Positions 42,464-50,034 of a DNA stretch of 53,948 bases are shown here, in pieces (within the stretch, counting starts at the first letter, position 1; each line of letters opens with the position of its first letter). Both the position numbers and the translations under genes were made by a program. Origin of the DNA: DATCJY01 sp036562565. Lineage in GTDB: Bacteria > Bacteroidota > Bacteroidia > Flavobacteriales_D > Sanyastnellaceae. A model generated the notes under the pieces. The model searched no databases. It was given only the letters and a program-made list of their open reading frames with translations, and had not been told where the DNA came from. The DNA lies in the NCBI GenBank assembly GCA_036562565.1, contig DATCJY010000003.1:1-53948 (forward strand). The letters are read 5' to 3'.

Positions 42464-43784
42464 TGCGCCATTCTTTAGGATAGTTGTTGTTGGTGCGGTT
42501 GCCAACAATTTTTATCCAACCGAGAGGTCGGTCGCTGTATGAAATCAGTGCCCGGCCTCTTTCAGCTTCCAGCTGTAGGGCTTCACCGCGCAGATATTGC
42601 AAAGCCGTATCACGGTCTACATCAATGACGGGGGTATTGTGCAATTTGAAAAGCGACATTGCCAATGCGTGCGATGGAATCAATTCGTCCTTCATGTATT
42701 CTCCTAATTGCACACCGGGCATGGTGATGTATAAATGTTTTACAAGTTGATTAAGCTCCTCTGCACTGAAAGGTGAAGCATAGTATTCATTGCGAGCAGT
42801 CTGTATGAGATAATGCTCACCGGTGTCTGCTACTTCATCGAGCTTGGCTTTTTCCTTTTTGTTCAATGCATTGAATACCGGCTTCGCTTTGCCTTTGAAG
42901 TCTGGTGATGAAGTATCCACCTTGCGCAATACTGCCATATAAAAGCCTTCACCAGGAACTTTATGCGGCAAGAACTGAAGACCATGCTTGAGTCGAAGCA
43001 ATTGCCATTCCATAGGCACGGTTATCATCACCTCTTCAAACATGCCCGTAGCAACAACTTGCGCTACTTGCTCTTCATTCTCTTGCGGGGCAAAGGTGCA
43101 AGTGGAATAAATGAGATAACCACCGGGTTTAATAGTAGGAGCGATGTCTTCTAAAATGCGCTTCTGGCGCGAGCTGCAAAGCTGCACATTCTCCGGTGTC
43201 CATTCCTTGCGCGATGCTGTATCCTTGCGAAACATCCCCTCACCACTGCATGGAGCATCTACTACTACGCAATCGAAATAGTTGAATATATCTTTGAAAT
43301 CATTGGGGTCATTGCACGTCACAATCACATTGTCAGCACCCCATTTGGTGAGGTTTTCACGCAAGATGCTGTTACGTGTGCGAATGAGTTCGTTGGATAT
43401 AAGTCGTCCTTTGTCTTTCAAGAAGGTGGCAAGTAAAATGCTTTTACCACCCGGTGCAGCACATAAGTCTAAGCAAGTAATGTCGCGATGGTCTGCGTAG
43501 AGTTGTTGCAATACATGATGCAAAAACATGCTAGAGCTTTCTTGTGGATAATAGCTTCCAGCGTGGAACAACGGATCCAACGTAAAGGATGGTCGCTCAT
43601 GGAGAATTCTTCCACTCTCAAACCAAGGCACGATCTGGCCTTGTAATTGAACCGTTTGTCCTTTTATGGGGTGAATGTGTATGCTCGTCCTAGGTTCTGC
43701 CTCAAGAGCTTCCAGCAGTTGTTTGGCATCATCAGGGAATTGCAACCGGATGCGTTGGATGAATTTTTCAGGCAGGACATACAT
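42450..43784 (-). CDS. RNA m5C methyltransferase (NOL1/NOP2/Sun family)
   Basis: A 444-residue RsmB/RsmF-like enzyme that methylates a cytosine at C5 in rRNA or tRNA. Seen: cofactor loop CLDLCAAPGGKS, DAPCSGEGMFRKD with the release Cys (PCSGEG), and YSTCTFAPQENE with the nucleophilic Cys (TCTF). A C-terminal part with PUA-like character (about 360-444, ALQYLRGEALQLEAERG, GWIKIVGNR) resembles the YebU/RsmF type. The start is the ATG at 43784 (MYVLPEKFI); a TTG at 43820 is less likely. Its 3' end overlaps that of the convergent PorE-like gene by 14 bases. Whether it acts on rRNA or tRNA is open. Confidence 0.9.
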   Translation of the reverse strand: MYVLPEKFIQRIRLQFPDDAKQLLEALEAEPRTSIHIHPIKGQTVQLQGQIVPWFESGRILHERPSFTLDPLFHAGSYYPQESSSMFLHHVLQQLYADHRDITCLDLCAAPGGKSILLATFLKDKGRLISNELIRTRNSILRENLTKWGADNVIVTCNDPNDFKDIFNYFDCVVVDAPCSGEGMFRKDTASRKEWTPENVQLCSSRQKRILEDIAPTIKPGGYLIYSTCTFAPQENEEQVAQVVATGMFEEVMITVPMEWQLLRLKHGLQFLPHKVPGEGFYMAVLRKVDTSSPDFKGKAKPVFNALNKKEKAKLDEVADTGEHYLIQTARNEYYASPFSAEELNQLVKHLYITMPGVQLGEYMKDELIPSHALAMSLFKLHNTPVIDVDRDTALQYLRGEALQLEAERGRALISYSDRPLGWIKIVGNRTNNNYPKEWRIRIR

Positions 43785-43911
43785 GGCACAAAGATAATTC
43801 CGTGCCGGAGAGCTTTTCAAAGCATTTGAGAATCAGTGGAAAATGGGTTTTGGCACGGTGCTTGGAATTGCTTGGGTGACAATTTAGTTGAACACTTAAA
43901 AAATTAAAGCC

Positions 43912-44058
43912 ATGAACGAGTTAGCAAACAAATACTTCGCAATGAAGCAACAAGCCATCGAGAGTATGCAAGTGGGCAACATCAATGCTTATCTGGCAAA
44001 ATTGGTCAGCCTCAATGACCTCAGAGTTCAAATGATGCAGATTTCGACAACTGAGTAA
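43912..44058 (+). CDS. Small 48-residue protein
   Basis: MNELANKYFAMKQQAIESMQ, then VGNINAYLAKLVSLNDLRVQ, then MMQISTTE. The sequence looks like two short helices with a hydrophobic face; no signal peptide. Its clean frame, its own terminator 31 bases after the stop and its isolation point to a real gene. Function unknown. Confidence 0.65.
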   Translation: MNELANKYFAMKQQAIESMQVGNINAYLAKLVSLNDLRVQMMQISTTE

Positions 44059-44089
44059 GCTGATATATAAACACCATTTAATTGGAAGA

Positions 44090-44119
44090 GGGGGCGCTCC
44101 TACGGAGCGCCCCCTTTTT
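44090..44119 (+). terminator. Strong rho-independent terminator
   Basis: Perfect 11-bp stem GGGGGCGCTCC / GGAGCGCCCCC with a three-base TAC loop and five T. It ends the transcript of the 48-residue protein gene and insulates truB. Confidence 0.95.
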
Positions 44120-44149
44120 ATTTCTTCCCTTCAAACTGCAAGTTGCCTT

Positions 44150-44157
44150 TATGTTTG
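44150..44157 (+). promoter_or_regulatory. Probable -7 element of the truB promoter
   Basis: TATGTTTG is a perfect TAnnTTTG. It lies 18 bases before the truB ATG at 44176 and so supports that start over the TTG at 44143. A clear -33 element is not seen. Confidence 0.4.
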
Positions 44158-44175
44158 CTCGCTCAATCCAAGGGT

Positions 44176-44946
44176 ATGAATGCAAAGACGGCCAATCAAT
44201 TTGAAAGCATTGAAGAATTTCTCAGTGGAGCACTGCTGCTCATTGATAAGCCTTTGGGGTGGACGAGCTTTGATGTGATGGGCAAAATCAAATCATATGT
44301 TCGCCATCATCTGGTGATGCCGAAGAATGCAAATGGTGACCAACCCAAGTTCAGAGTGGGGCACGCAGGAACGCTCGACCCATTGGCTACCGGATTGCTC
44401 GTGGTCTGCACAGGAAAAATGACCAAATCCATCGATGCGATACAGAGTGGTTTAAAAGAATATACCGGCACCATTTATCTCGGCAAGACCACTCCGAGCT
44501 ACGACCTGGAAACCGAGCCGGAAGGCGACTATCCTGTGGCACACATCACAGAAGAAATGCTACGCCAAACGGCTGCCTCGTTTATTGGCGAACAATGGCA
44601 AACTCCGCCCATCTACAGCGCTAAACAAATCAATGGCAAGCGAGCTTATGAATCTGCAAGAGCAGGAAAGCACGTGGAAATTCCACCGGCACGCATTCAT
44701 ATTCATGCTTTTGAAATCACCCGCATTGAATTGTCAGAAGTGGATTTTTTAATACGCTGTTCCAAAGGAACGTATATCCGCACCATTGCACATGAATTTG
44801 GCCAACGACTCCAGTCGGGTTCCTATTTGAAAGCTTTGCGCAGAACGGAAAGCCATCCGTATCGCATTGAAGATAGCATGACACCTAATGCACTGATGCA
44901 GCGCCTCGATGAGCTCAAAGCACATTCTCCATTCGCTAAGAAATAA
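44176..44946 (+). CDS. truB: tRNA pseudouridine(55) synthase
   Basis: A 256-residue enzyme that makes pseudouridine at position 55 of tRNAs. The catalytic Asp68 lies in VGHAGTLDPLATG; other family blocks are LLLIDKPLGWTSFDVM, TYIRTIAHEFG and PPIYSAKQINGKRAYE. The start is the ATG at 44176 (MNAKTANQF); a longer reading from a TTG at 44143 would span the -7 element. In many Bacteroidota truB follows uppP; here it is separated. The next gene is a beta-barrel protein 65 bases downstream. Confidence 0.97.
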   Translation: MNAKTANQFESIEEFLSGALLLIDKPLGWTSFDVMGKIKSYVRHHLVMPKNANGDQPKFRVGHAGTLDPLATGLLVVCTGKMTKSIDAIQSGLKEYTGTIYLGKTTPSYDLETEPEGDYPVAHITEEMLRQTAASFIGEQWQTPPIYSAKQINGKRAYESARAGKHVEIPPARIHIHAFEITRIELSEVDFLIRCSKGTYIRTIAHEFGQRLQSGSYLKALRRTESHPYRIEDSMTPNALMQRLDELKAHSPFAKK

Positions 44947-45011
44947 TACATTTTCATGCAGTCTGTTCATCAAGCTTTATTTTGCGCTATCAATCCAAAC
45001 ATTGAAACACC

Positions 45012-45647
45012 ATGATGATGAAACGTTTTGTTCTTGCTGTCTTACTTGTAGCGTGTTCCCTGTTATCATGGAGCCAGCGTCAATTCAAAGGTGGATTTTT
45101 GGCAGGTCCCGTTGCATCACAGATGAGTGGTGATGGCATGGGAGGCTGGGACAAAATAGGCTTTACAGCAGGAGCATGGGTTTCCATGCCGTTTTCAGAG
45201 AAGGCGGCACTCAATATTTCACTGAAATATATCACCAAGGGAAGTAAAACAAAACGGGATACCATCAACTTCAATTCGTTTGCCTATCACCTCAACTACA
45301 TTGATGTGCCACTGCTATTGAGCTATCGTGCTGTTGGGAAAAGGACTGCATTGGATGTGAATCTTGGTCCGTGCATAGGAGTATTGGTGAAGCAAAAGAT
45401 TGTCAGTAATGGATACGATTACGAATTGAATCCGCCTTTTCGCAGTTTTGACATCGCTGCCGCAGGCGGTGTTACATGGTGGCTGTCCGAGCACTTTTTC
45501 TTCGATTTGAGTTTCACCACTTCCATCATTCCTGCACGTCCGGCTCCTGAAGTTGTAAACAAAACCAACTATTACGAGTACGGCAACTATAACCAGACAA
45601 TCAATTTCACATTGGGCTTGAGCTTTGGAAATAGCTCAGTTGAATGA
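45012..45647 (+). CDS. Outer-membrane beta-barrel protein (PorT-like family)
   Basis: A 211-residue protein with signal peptide (about residues 1-21, ending SWSQ) and a repeated pattern of amphipathic beta strands to the C-terminus (e.g. LGLSFGNSSVE). It has the look of the small eight-stranded barrels grouped as PorT-like/OmpA-like barrel domain in Bacteroidota: QFKGGFLAGPVASQMSGDG near the start, then LNYIDVPLLLSYR and LGPCIGVL. Its role, whether in secretion or as a porin, is unknown. It converges on the signalling operon with 6 bases between the stops. Confidence 0.82.
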   Translation: MMMKRFVLAVLLVACSLLSWSQRQFKGGFLAGPVASQMSGDGMGGWDKIGFTAGAWVSMPFSEKAALNISLKYITKGSKTKRDTINFNSFAYHLNYIDVPLLLSYRAVGKRTALDVNLGPCIGVLVKQKIVSNGYDYELNPPFRSFDIAAAGGVTWWLSEHFFFDLSFTTSIIPARPAPEVVNKTNYYEYGNYNQTINFTLGLSFGNSSVE

Positions 45648-45653
45648 TGGCGC

Positions 45654-47435
45654 TTATACTCGGATGCCAATCACCAAGATGTCGTCCACTTGTTCCTGAT
45701 CTCCACGCCATTGGTCAAGGATTTGACCCACTTTGAGTTTTTGCTCCTCCATGGTCAGATGGGCGATGGATAGCAGCATTGAACGGAATTGTTTGCGCAT
45801 GAATTTCTTTCCTTTCGGTCCGCCAAACTGGTCGGCATACCCATCGCTGAAGAGGTAGATACAATCGCCCTTTTGCAATTGGAACTTATGATTGGTGAAC
45901 TCGCGTTCATTCTTCACATATGTACCAATGCTGAACGGATCGCTTGCAATCTCTTTGATTTCATTGTTTCGCAAGATGTAAACGGGATTGTGCGCACCAC
46001 TGAATTCGAGCTCTAATGTTTCGCTGTCCAAAGCGCACAATGCAATGTCCATTCCATCGCGCATGAAATGCTCACCATCGGTAGCTCGCATGGCTTCACC
46101 ACTGAGTCGGTTGGCGCTGTTCAATATTTGAGACGGCTTGCTGTAAACCTTCGTAGCTTGGTTCAATACGTTGTGGCCCACAAGGCTCATGAATGCTCCC
46201 GGAACACCATGGCCAGTGCAGTCTGCTGCCGCAAACAATTTCTTATTGCCGCGCTTTGCAAACCAATAGAAGTCACCGCTGACAGTAGCCTTCGGACGGA
46301 AGAATACAAATGAATCTGGGAACATTTCTTTTATGAAATGATCATCCGGCAGAATGGTTTGTTGCAGGCGTTGCGCGTAATCAATACTTGATTGCAAGTC
46401 TTGATAAAGGTCGAGGATGCGTTCTTTCTGAGCTTCAACTTCTTCTTTCTGACGTGTGATTTCAACGGTTTGCAATGCCACTTTCTCTTCCATCTCATTG
46501 CGATAGGAGGCGAGGTCATCGCGCATTCGCAACAATGCTTTGCCGAGCTCGTCCTGATCCGATAGCGGCTCGAAGGGCATGCTGAAATTTCCTGTACCGA
46601 CTTGAATGGAGAACTCACGTGTCTTTTCCAGATTGTCGATGAGCTTGGACAAAGCCTCCGCCATGTCTCCCACCTCGTCATTGGATGTCTGAATGTTGAT
46701 ACGAGTGAAAATACCTTTCGACAAATCGACAATCTTTCTGCGCAATGCATTTACCGGAACCACAATGGAGCGCGTGGTGAAGAAACCAATGAGGATACCC
46801 GCGATGATAACGGTAATAGCAATGTAAACAAGGTACACACGCAATGTTTCGAAGGACTGGTTCATCGCCATGATTTGTTCAGACATCATGGTGCGCTGTT
46901 GCTCGTTGATGTATTTGAGCTGGTCGCGTGCGAGTTGGAACGGCTCCAGAATGACACCTCCATCGATGAAGTAGGAGTCCACCAACATGCTGTTTACAGG
47001 GTCGTAGTAGCTGTCCCAGCTGGGCAGGGTGGCACGAATCTCTGCATAGGCTTTGAGCAAGGCTTCCACATTCTTCACCATCTCTTCGAGGTGAGGGAGC
47101 TGGTCCTTCTGCCAGAGATCGGCATAGGCCTTGATTTTTTGAAGTTGTTCGGGAATGATGTTTTCACACAAGCGTACTGCTTCTAGGCGCTCGCGGTCGT
47201 CTTCCCTGCGCTGCACGTAAGCCCAGTGTTTCATGAGCTGCTGCGAACGCACGAGCTGATTGTCCAATTCCTCCAATACTTTGATGGAAGGAGCATATAC
47301 TTCGTTGATGCGCTTGTTGATTTCATAGCCTTGTGTGAGGGTGTTATTGGTGAGATAGAATACCGCACCCACAACAAGGATGAAGATTCCGAATCCAAAC
47401 CCTATTCTACGCGCTATGGAAAAACGAGGACTCAA
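45654..47435 (-). CDS. Membrane HAMP-SpoIIE (PP2C-type) phosphatase
   Basis: A 593-residue membrane protein with a first membrane helix (about 10-31), an all-helical periplasmic sensor (32-195), a second helix (196-218), a HAMP domain (about 218-270), a coiled coil (310-365) and a SpoIIE-type serine/threonine phosphatase domain (about 375-593). Metal-binding blocks: SGDFYWF (386), ADCTGHGVPGAFMS (402), SDGYADQFGG (about 528) and the final DDILVIG. It would dephosphorylate an anti-sigma or anti-sigma-antagonist-type partner when the sensor is triggered. The start is a TTG that overlaps the stop of the upstream gene by TTGA. It is the last gene of the YfiR-TPR-TPR operon. No partner STAS or kinase gene is in the window. 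Confidence 0.9.
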   Translation of the reverse strand: MSPRFSIARRIGFGFGIFILVVGAVFYLTNNTLTQGYEINKRINEVYAPSIKVLEELDNQLVRSQQLMKHWAYVQRREDDRERLEAVRLCENIIPEQLQKIKAYADLWQKDQLPHLEEMVKNVEALLKAYAEIRATLPSWDSYYDPVNSMLVDSYFIDGGVILEPFQLARDQLKYINEQQRTMMSEQIMAMNQSFETLRVYLVYIAITVIIAGILIGFFTTRSIVVPVNALRRKIVDLSKGIFTRINIQTSNDEVGDMAEALSKLIDNLEKTREFSIQVGTGNFSMPFEPLSDQDELGKALLRMRDDLASYRNEMEEKVALQTVEITRQKEEVEAQKERILDLYQDLQSSIDYAQRLQQTILPDDHFIKEMFPDSFVFFRPKATVSGDFYWFAKRGNKKLFAAADCTGHGVPGAFMSLVGHNVLNQATKVYSKPSQILNSANRLSGEAMRATDGEHFMRDGMDIALCALDSETLELEFSGAHNPVYILRNNEIKEIASDPFSIGTYVKNEREFTNHKFQLQKGDCIYLFSDGYADQFGGPKGKKFMRKQFRSMLLSIAHLTMEEQKLKVGQILDQWRGDQEQVDDILVIGIRV

Positions 47436-48331
47436 TGTTCTTTATCAATATGAATAGACTCTGCTTTTTCTGTTTCGCCAAGGATTAGATAAGTATTGTG
47501 CAATGCTGTAGAAATGCCTTCATGATTTGGACAATTGGTTTGCCCTCTGAGAAGTATTTGAACTACGGGTTGTAATTCGTTGAGTTCATCAATTTCCAAG
47601 TCACACCCTTCAGGGCGCTCTTTCATCATGATATAAACCAGCGAGTAGCGCACCACACCGGCATTGTAATAGGAGTCACCGTCTTTCGCATCAAGTTCAC
47701 TTGCTGTTTGGAAACAAGCAAACGCCTTTTCGTTGAGTGCGAGGTCACATGGAGATTGATACCAAAGTTCGAAGTAGCGCATTCCTTTTTGTTTGTAGAA
47801 AGGTGCTTTGTCGAGCACGGCCACATCAATGATGGAGCACAATCGTTCATGTTGACGGAGCAGTGACTCAGGTTCCATCTCATTGTCTTCCGTGAATTGT
47901 GATGCCAACACAATGGCATCGTTGTAATAAGTTGATGCGAGGTAACGCAAGGCAGAGTTGCTGTTGTAGCGGTCAGCTTCGCCATTGGCCAACTCTTTTG
48001 CTTTGAGGAAAGCTTCTACTGCTTTCTCGCGGTGCGGACTTCGTGGATTATTGGCCTCTCGGGATTTATAAATTTCTTTATGAACGAAGCCTTTTACATA
48101 CCAAGTATAGAGCAAGTCCTTCTCGTTGTCATTGGCTATTGCGCGGTAGATGGCTTTTTCGGCATCATCATACCTTCCTTCTTGGCAGGCTTGCGCGGCT
48201 TGGATGGCATTACGAATGGGAATGCTATCAAGCGATGAGGCGCGCATGGTTGATGAATACCCCATTATAGCAACAATGGCCACAAACCATGTTTGCAGCC
48301 CGTAGATGAGTTTCAATGTTTCAGTTTTCAT
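47432..48331 (-). CDS. Secreted TPR-like protein 2 of the signalling operon
   Basis: A 299-residue protein with a signal-like N-terminus (KLIYGLQTWFVAIVAIMGYS) and a helical body. Helix pairs such as LYTWYVKGFVHKEIYKS, REKAVEAFLKAKEL, ALRYLASTYYNDA and YYNAGVVRYSLVYIMM have TPR-like spacing. It is a paralogue of the next gene (48342-49265), sharing YTWYVxGFxxKEIYK, the (A/G)xxYLAxTYxNDA block and the order of the rest. It overlaps the phosphatase gene by four bases and follows its paralogue by 10. It probably binds protein or peptide in the periplasm. Function unknown. Confidence 0.78.
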   Translation of the reverse strand: MKTETLKLIYGLQTWFVAIVAIMGYSSTMRASSLDSIPIRNAIQAAQACQEGRYDDAEKAIYRAIANDNEKDLLYTWYVKGFVHKEIYKSREANNPRSPHREKAVEAFLKAKELANGEADRYNSNSALRYLASTYYNDAIVLASQFTEDNEMEPESLLRQHERLCSIIDVAVLDKAPFYKQKGMRYFELWYQSPCDLALNEKAFACFQTASELDAKDGDSYYNAGVVRYSLVYIMMKERPEGCDLEIDELNELQPVVQILLRGQTNCPNHEGISTALHNTYLILGETEKAESIHIDKEH

Positions 48332-48341
48332 GGGTTTGGTG

Positions 48342-49265
48342 TTATTCTTGTTTAAAAGGCTCTTTTAAGGTTCCATTGTTTACTAGTCTTTCAATTTCAG
48401 ATTTAAAGTATTCCACGTCTTGCTCGTGTTCCAAAGCGCGATGGATGAACAACAATCCGCGAATGACATCCGGTCTATCGGGGTCAATCACATAGGCCTT
48501 GTTCATGTTCACGAGAGCTTTATTTTTTATCAGGTTAGCACATTCCTGTTGGATATCGATGAGTTCGATAAAGTCCGTATTGGCATCGATTTTTCTGTAC
48601 TTGAACACGGCTTTGTTGTAGTAAATCACCGCGATGTTGTAATACACATCGTTGTCGGTGCTGTCCAGCCGCAACGCATGTGCATAGTGCGACAATGACT
48701 TCTCGGCATATTCCTCGCGGTCTACATTGAGTTGCCACAAGGTGAAATAGCGCTGGGCCATGTTGGTAGCAAATTCTTTTTCAAAACCCTTCAAGGGGAA
48801 TACCGGATCCACCGAGCGCATGTGCTTGCGGAATTGCGCAAACAACTCTTCGGCCTCATGTGCGGTGTGAGAGTCAAAATCACGCGTTCGCAATTGTGCA
48901 TCGTTGAAGTAGGTGGTGGCGAGGTATTTAATGCCGGCTTTGCACATCTCGCTGTATTCACCTTTCTTATCAAGCTCCATGCATTTGTTGAAGCTTTCAA
49001 TCGCAAGTTCTCTGTACTTGCTTTTCCGGTTGGAGCTTTCCTTGTCCTTATAAATTTCTTTAAGGATGAACCCATGCACATACCACGTGTATGCATAGCG
49101 CGCTTCTCCGGATTCAAGTGCCGCATTGATTTTGGTTTGTGCAAGGTCGTAGTTCTTTTCCTGACAATAGCGAGCGGCTTCGTTGGTCAAGGGGAGGTCT
49201 TGGGCAAAGCTCATGCTAGGAACAAAGCCCACCAGTACAAGTAATATGTAGTGTAGCTTTCTCAT
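48342..49265 (-). CDS. Secreted TPR-like protein 1 of the signalling operon
   Basis: A 307-residue protein with signal peptide (MRKLHYILLVLVGFVPSMSF, cut after about residue 21) and TPR-like helices: AARYCQEKNYDLAQTKINAA, YAYTWYVHGFILKEIYKDKE, ELAIESFNKCMEL, YLATTYFNDA, EKSLSHYAHALRLD and a last helix pair near ALVNMNKAYVIDPDRPDVI. The ATG at 49265 overlaps the stop of the upstream YfiR-like gene (ATGA). An ATG at 49277 is possible. It is the paralogue of the gene downstream; a duplication inside the operon is the simplest explanation. Likely periplasmic. Confidence 0.8.
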   Translation of the reverse strand: MRKLHYILLVLVGFVPSMSFAQDLPLTNEAARYCQEKNYDLAQTKINAALESGEARYAYTWYVHGFILKEIYKDKESSNRKSKYRELAIESFNKCMELDKKGEYSEMCKAGIKYLATTYFNDAQLRTRDFDSHTAHEAEELFAQFRKHMRSVDPVFPLKGFEKEFATNMAQRYFTLWQLNVDREEYAEKSLSHYAHALRLDSTDNDVYYNIAVIYYNKAVFKYRKIDANTDFIELIDIQQECANLIKNKALVNMNKAYVIDPDRPDVIRGLLFIHRALEHEQDVEYFKSEIERLVNNGTLKEPFKQE

Positions 49266-49792
49266 TGCAATGCCCATTGGATAATTTTTACTCCGGGAGT
49301 GATTTTCTTTTCTTCCATTCCCTTTTTGTTTAGTTCAAAGCGGATAGTACCGTCTACGTTTTTGAAGTTGATATGTGAACCCTGTGTCAAAGCACCTTCC
49401 CAGTTGGTCACGATGAGCGTGCTTTTATCCTTGAGTTCTTTGACGCATTTGGCCAGTTCGTGTTTTTTGGACTTGTCGATAAAGATGATGTGCATGTACC
49501 GCGATGCAGAGATTTCTGTGCAGGAAACCACATCGAGTGTCTGACTGCCTATGGGTTTGGTTCCGTATTTCTCTGCCATGATGTTGAACACATCCTCATC
49601 ACCCATGATACCTACGTAAAACTTGCCCTTCTTGGTATCGTTTGGCCAGTTGTTGTTGTTGGCAAACTGATACAGATAGTGCGCACGAATCATTGCCACC
49701 GTGTTATCGGAAGGAATACTTTGGTCCGGTAAGCCCAGAAAGGCCGCGGCCGTTAGCCAGATTACGGTGAATACAATTAGTCGTCTTATCAT
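49262..49792 (-). CDS. YfiR-like periplasmic protein (DUF4154)
   Basis: A 176-residue protein with signal peptide (about 1-23) and the DUF4154 build: RAHYLYQFANNNNWPN, KFYVGIMGDEDVFNIM, HIIFIDKSKKHELAKC, LIVTNWEGALTQGSHINF and GTIRFELNKKGME, then a final helix (PGVKIIQWALQ). In Pseudomonas YfiR is a periplasmic brake on the membrane diguanylate cyclase YfiN. Here no GGDEF gene is present; a HAMP-phosphatase is encoded in the same operon instead. It is the first gene, with a TAGATTTG -7 box upstream. Confidence 0.85.
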   Translation of the reverse strand: MIRRLIVFTVIWLTAAAFLGLPDQSIPSDNTVAMIRAHYLYQFANNNNWPNDTKKGKFYVGIMGDEDVFNIMAEKYGTKPIGSQTLDVVSCTEISASRYMHIIFIDKSKKHELAKCVKELKDKSTLIVTNWEGALTQGSHINFKNVDGTIRFELNKKGMEEKKITPGVKIIQWALQ

Positions 49793-49828
49793 AAAAACTT
49801 ATCAAGGGTATGCCGACAAGCTGTTAGT

Positions 49829-49836
49829 CAAATCTA
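49829..49836 (-). promoter_or_regulatory. -7 element in front of the signalling operon
   Basis: TAGATTTG on the minus strand is a perfect TAnnTTTG. Transcription would start near 49824, about 32 bases before the ATG of the YfiR-like gene. No clear -33 element. Confidence 0.4.
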
Positions 49837-49973
49837 TAAGTGTATTGCGGTGGAAATGGTTTGTTTTTGACAGGTTCTAAACGAACTGATGTTGAAACAG
49901 TTTATCCGTAAAAGGCCCTTCGGTGTACGTGCGGATTCACTTCGCCTGCTGCTAGTTGTGGGAATGGAGATAA

Positions 49974-50012
49974 ATAAAAGAAAGGACAAAGCACCAATTC
50001 GCTTCGTCCTTT
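49974..50012 (-). terminator. Rho-independent terminator of metG
   Basis: Stem AAAGGAC (49981-49987) / GTCCTTT (50006-50012) continued by AAGC/GCTT after one mismatch, with a T-rich run on the minus strand. Lies 23 bases after the metG stop codon. Confidence 0.85.
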
Positions 50013-50034
50013 ATCATATTGGGATTTAAATAGA

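Noticed and set aside
44090..44114. UNCG-type tetraloop in the strong terminator
   Set aside because: In the correct pairing register the loop is the three bases TAC; a C(TACG)G loop would break the stem.
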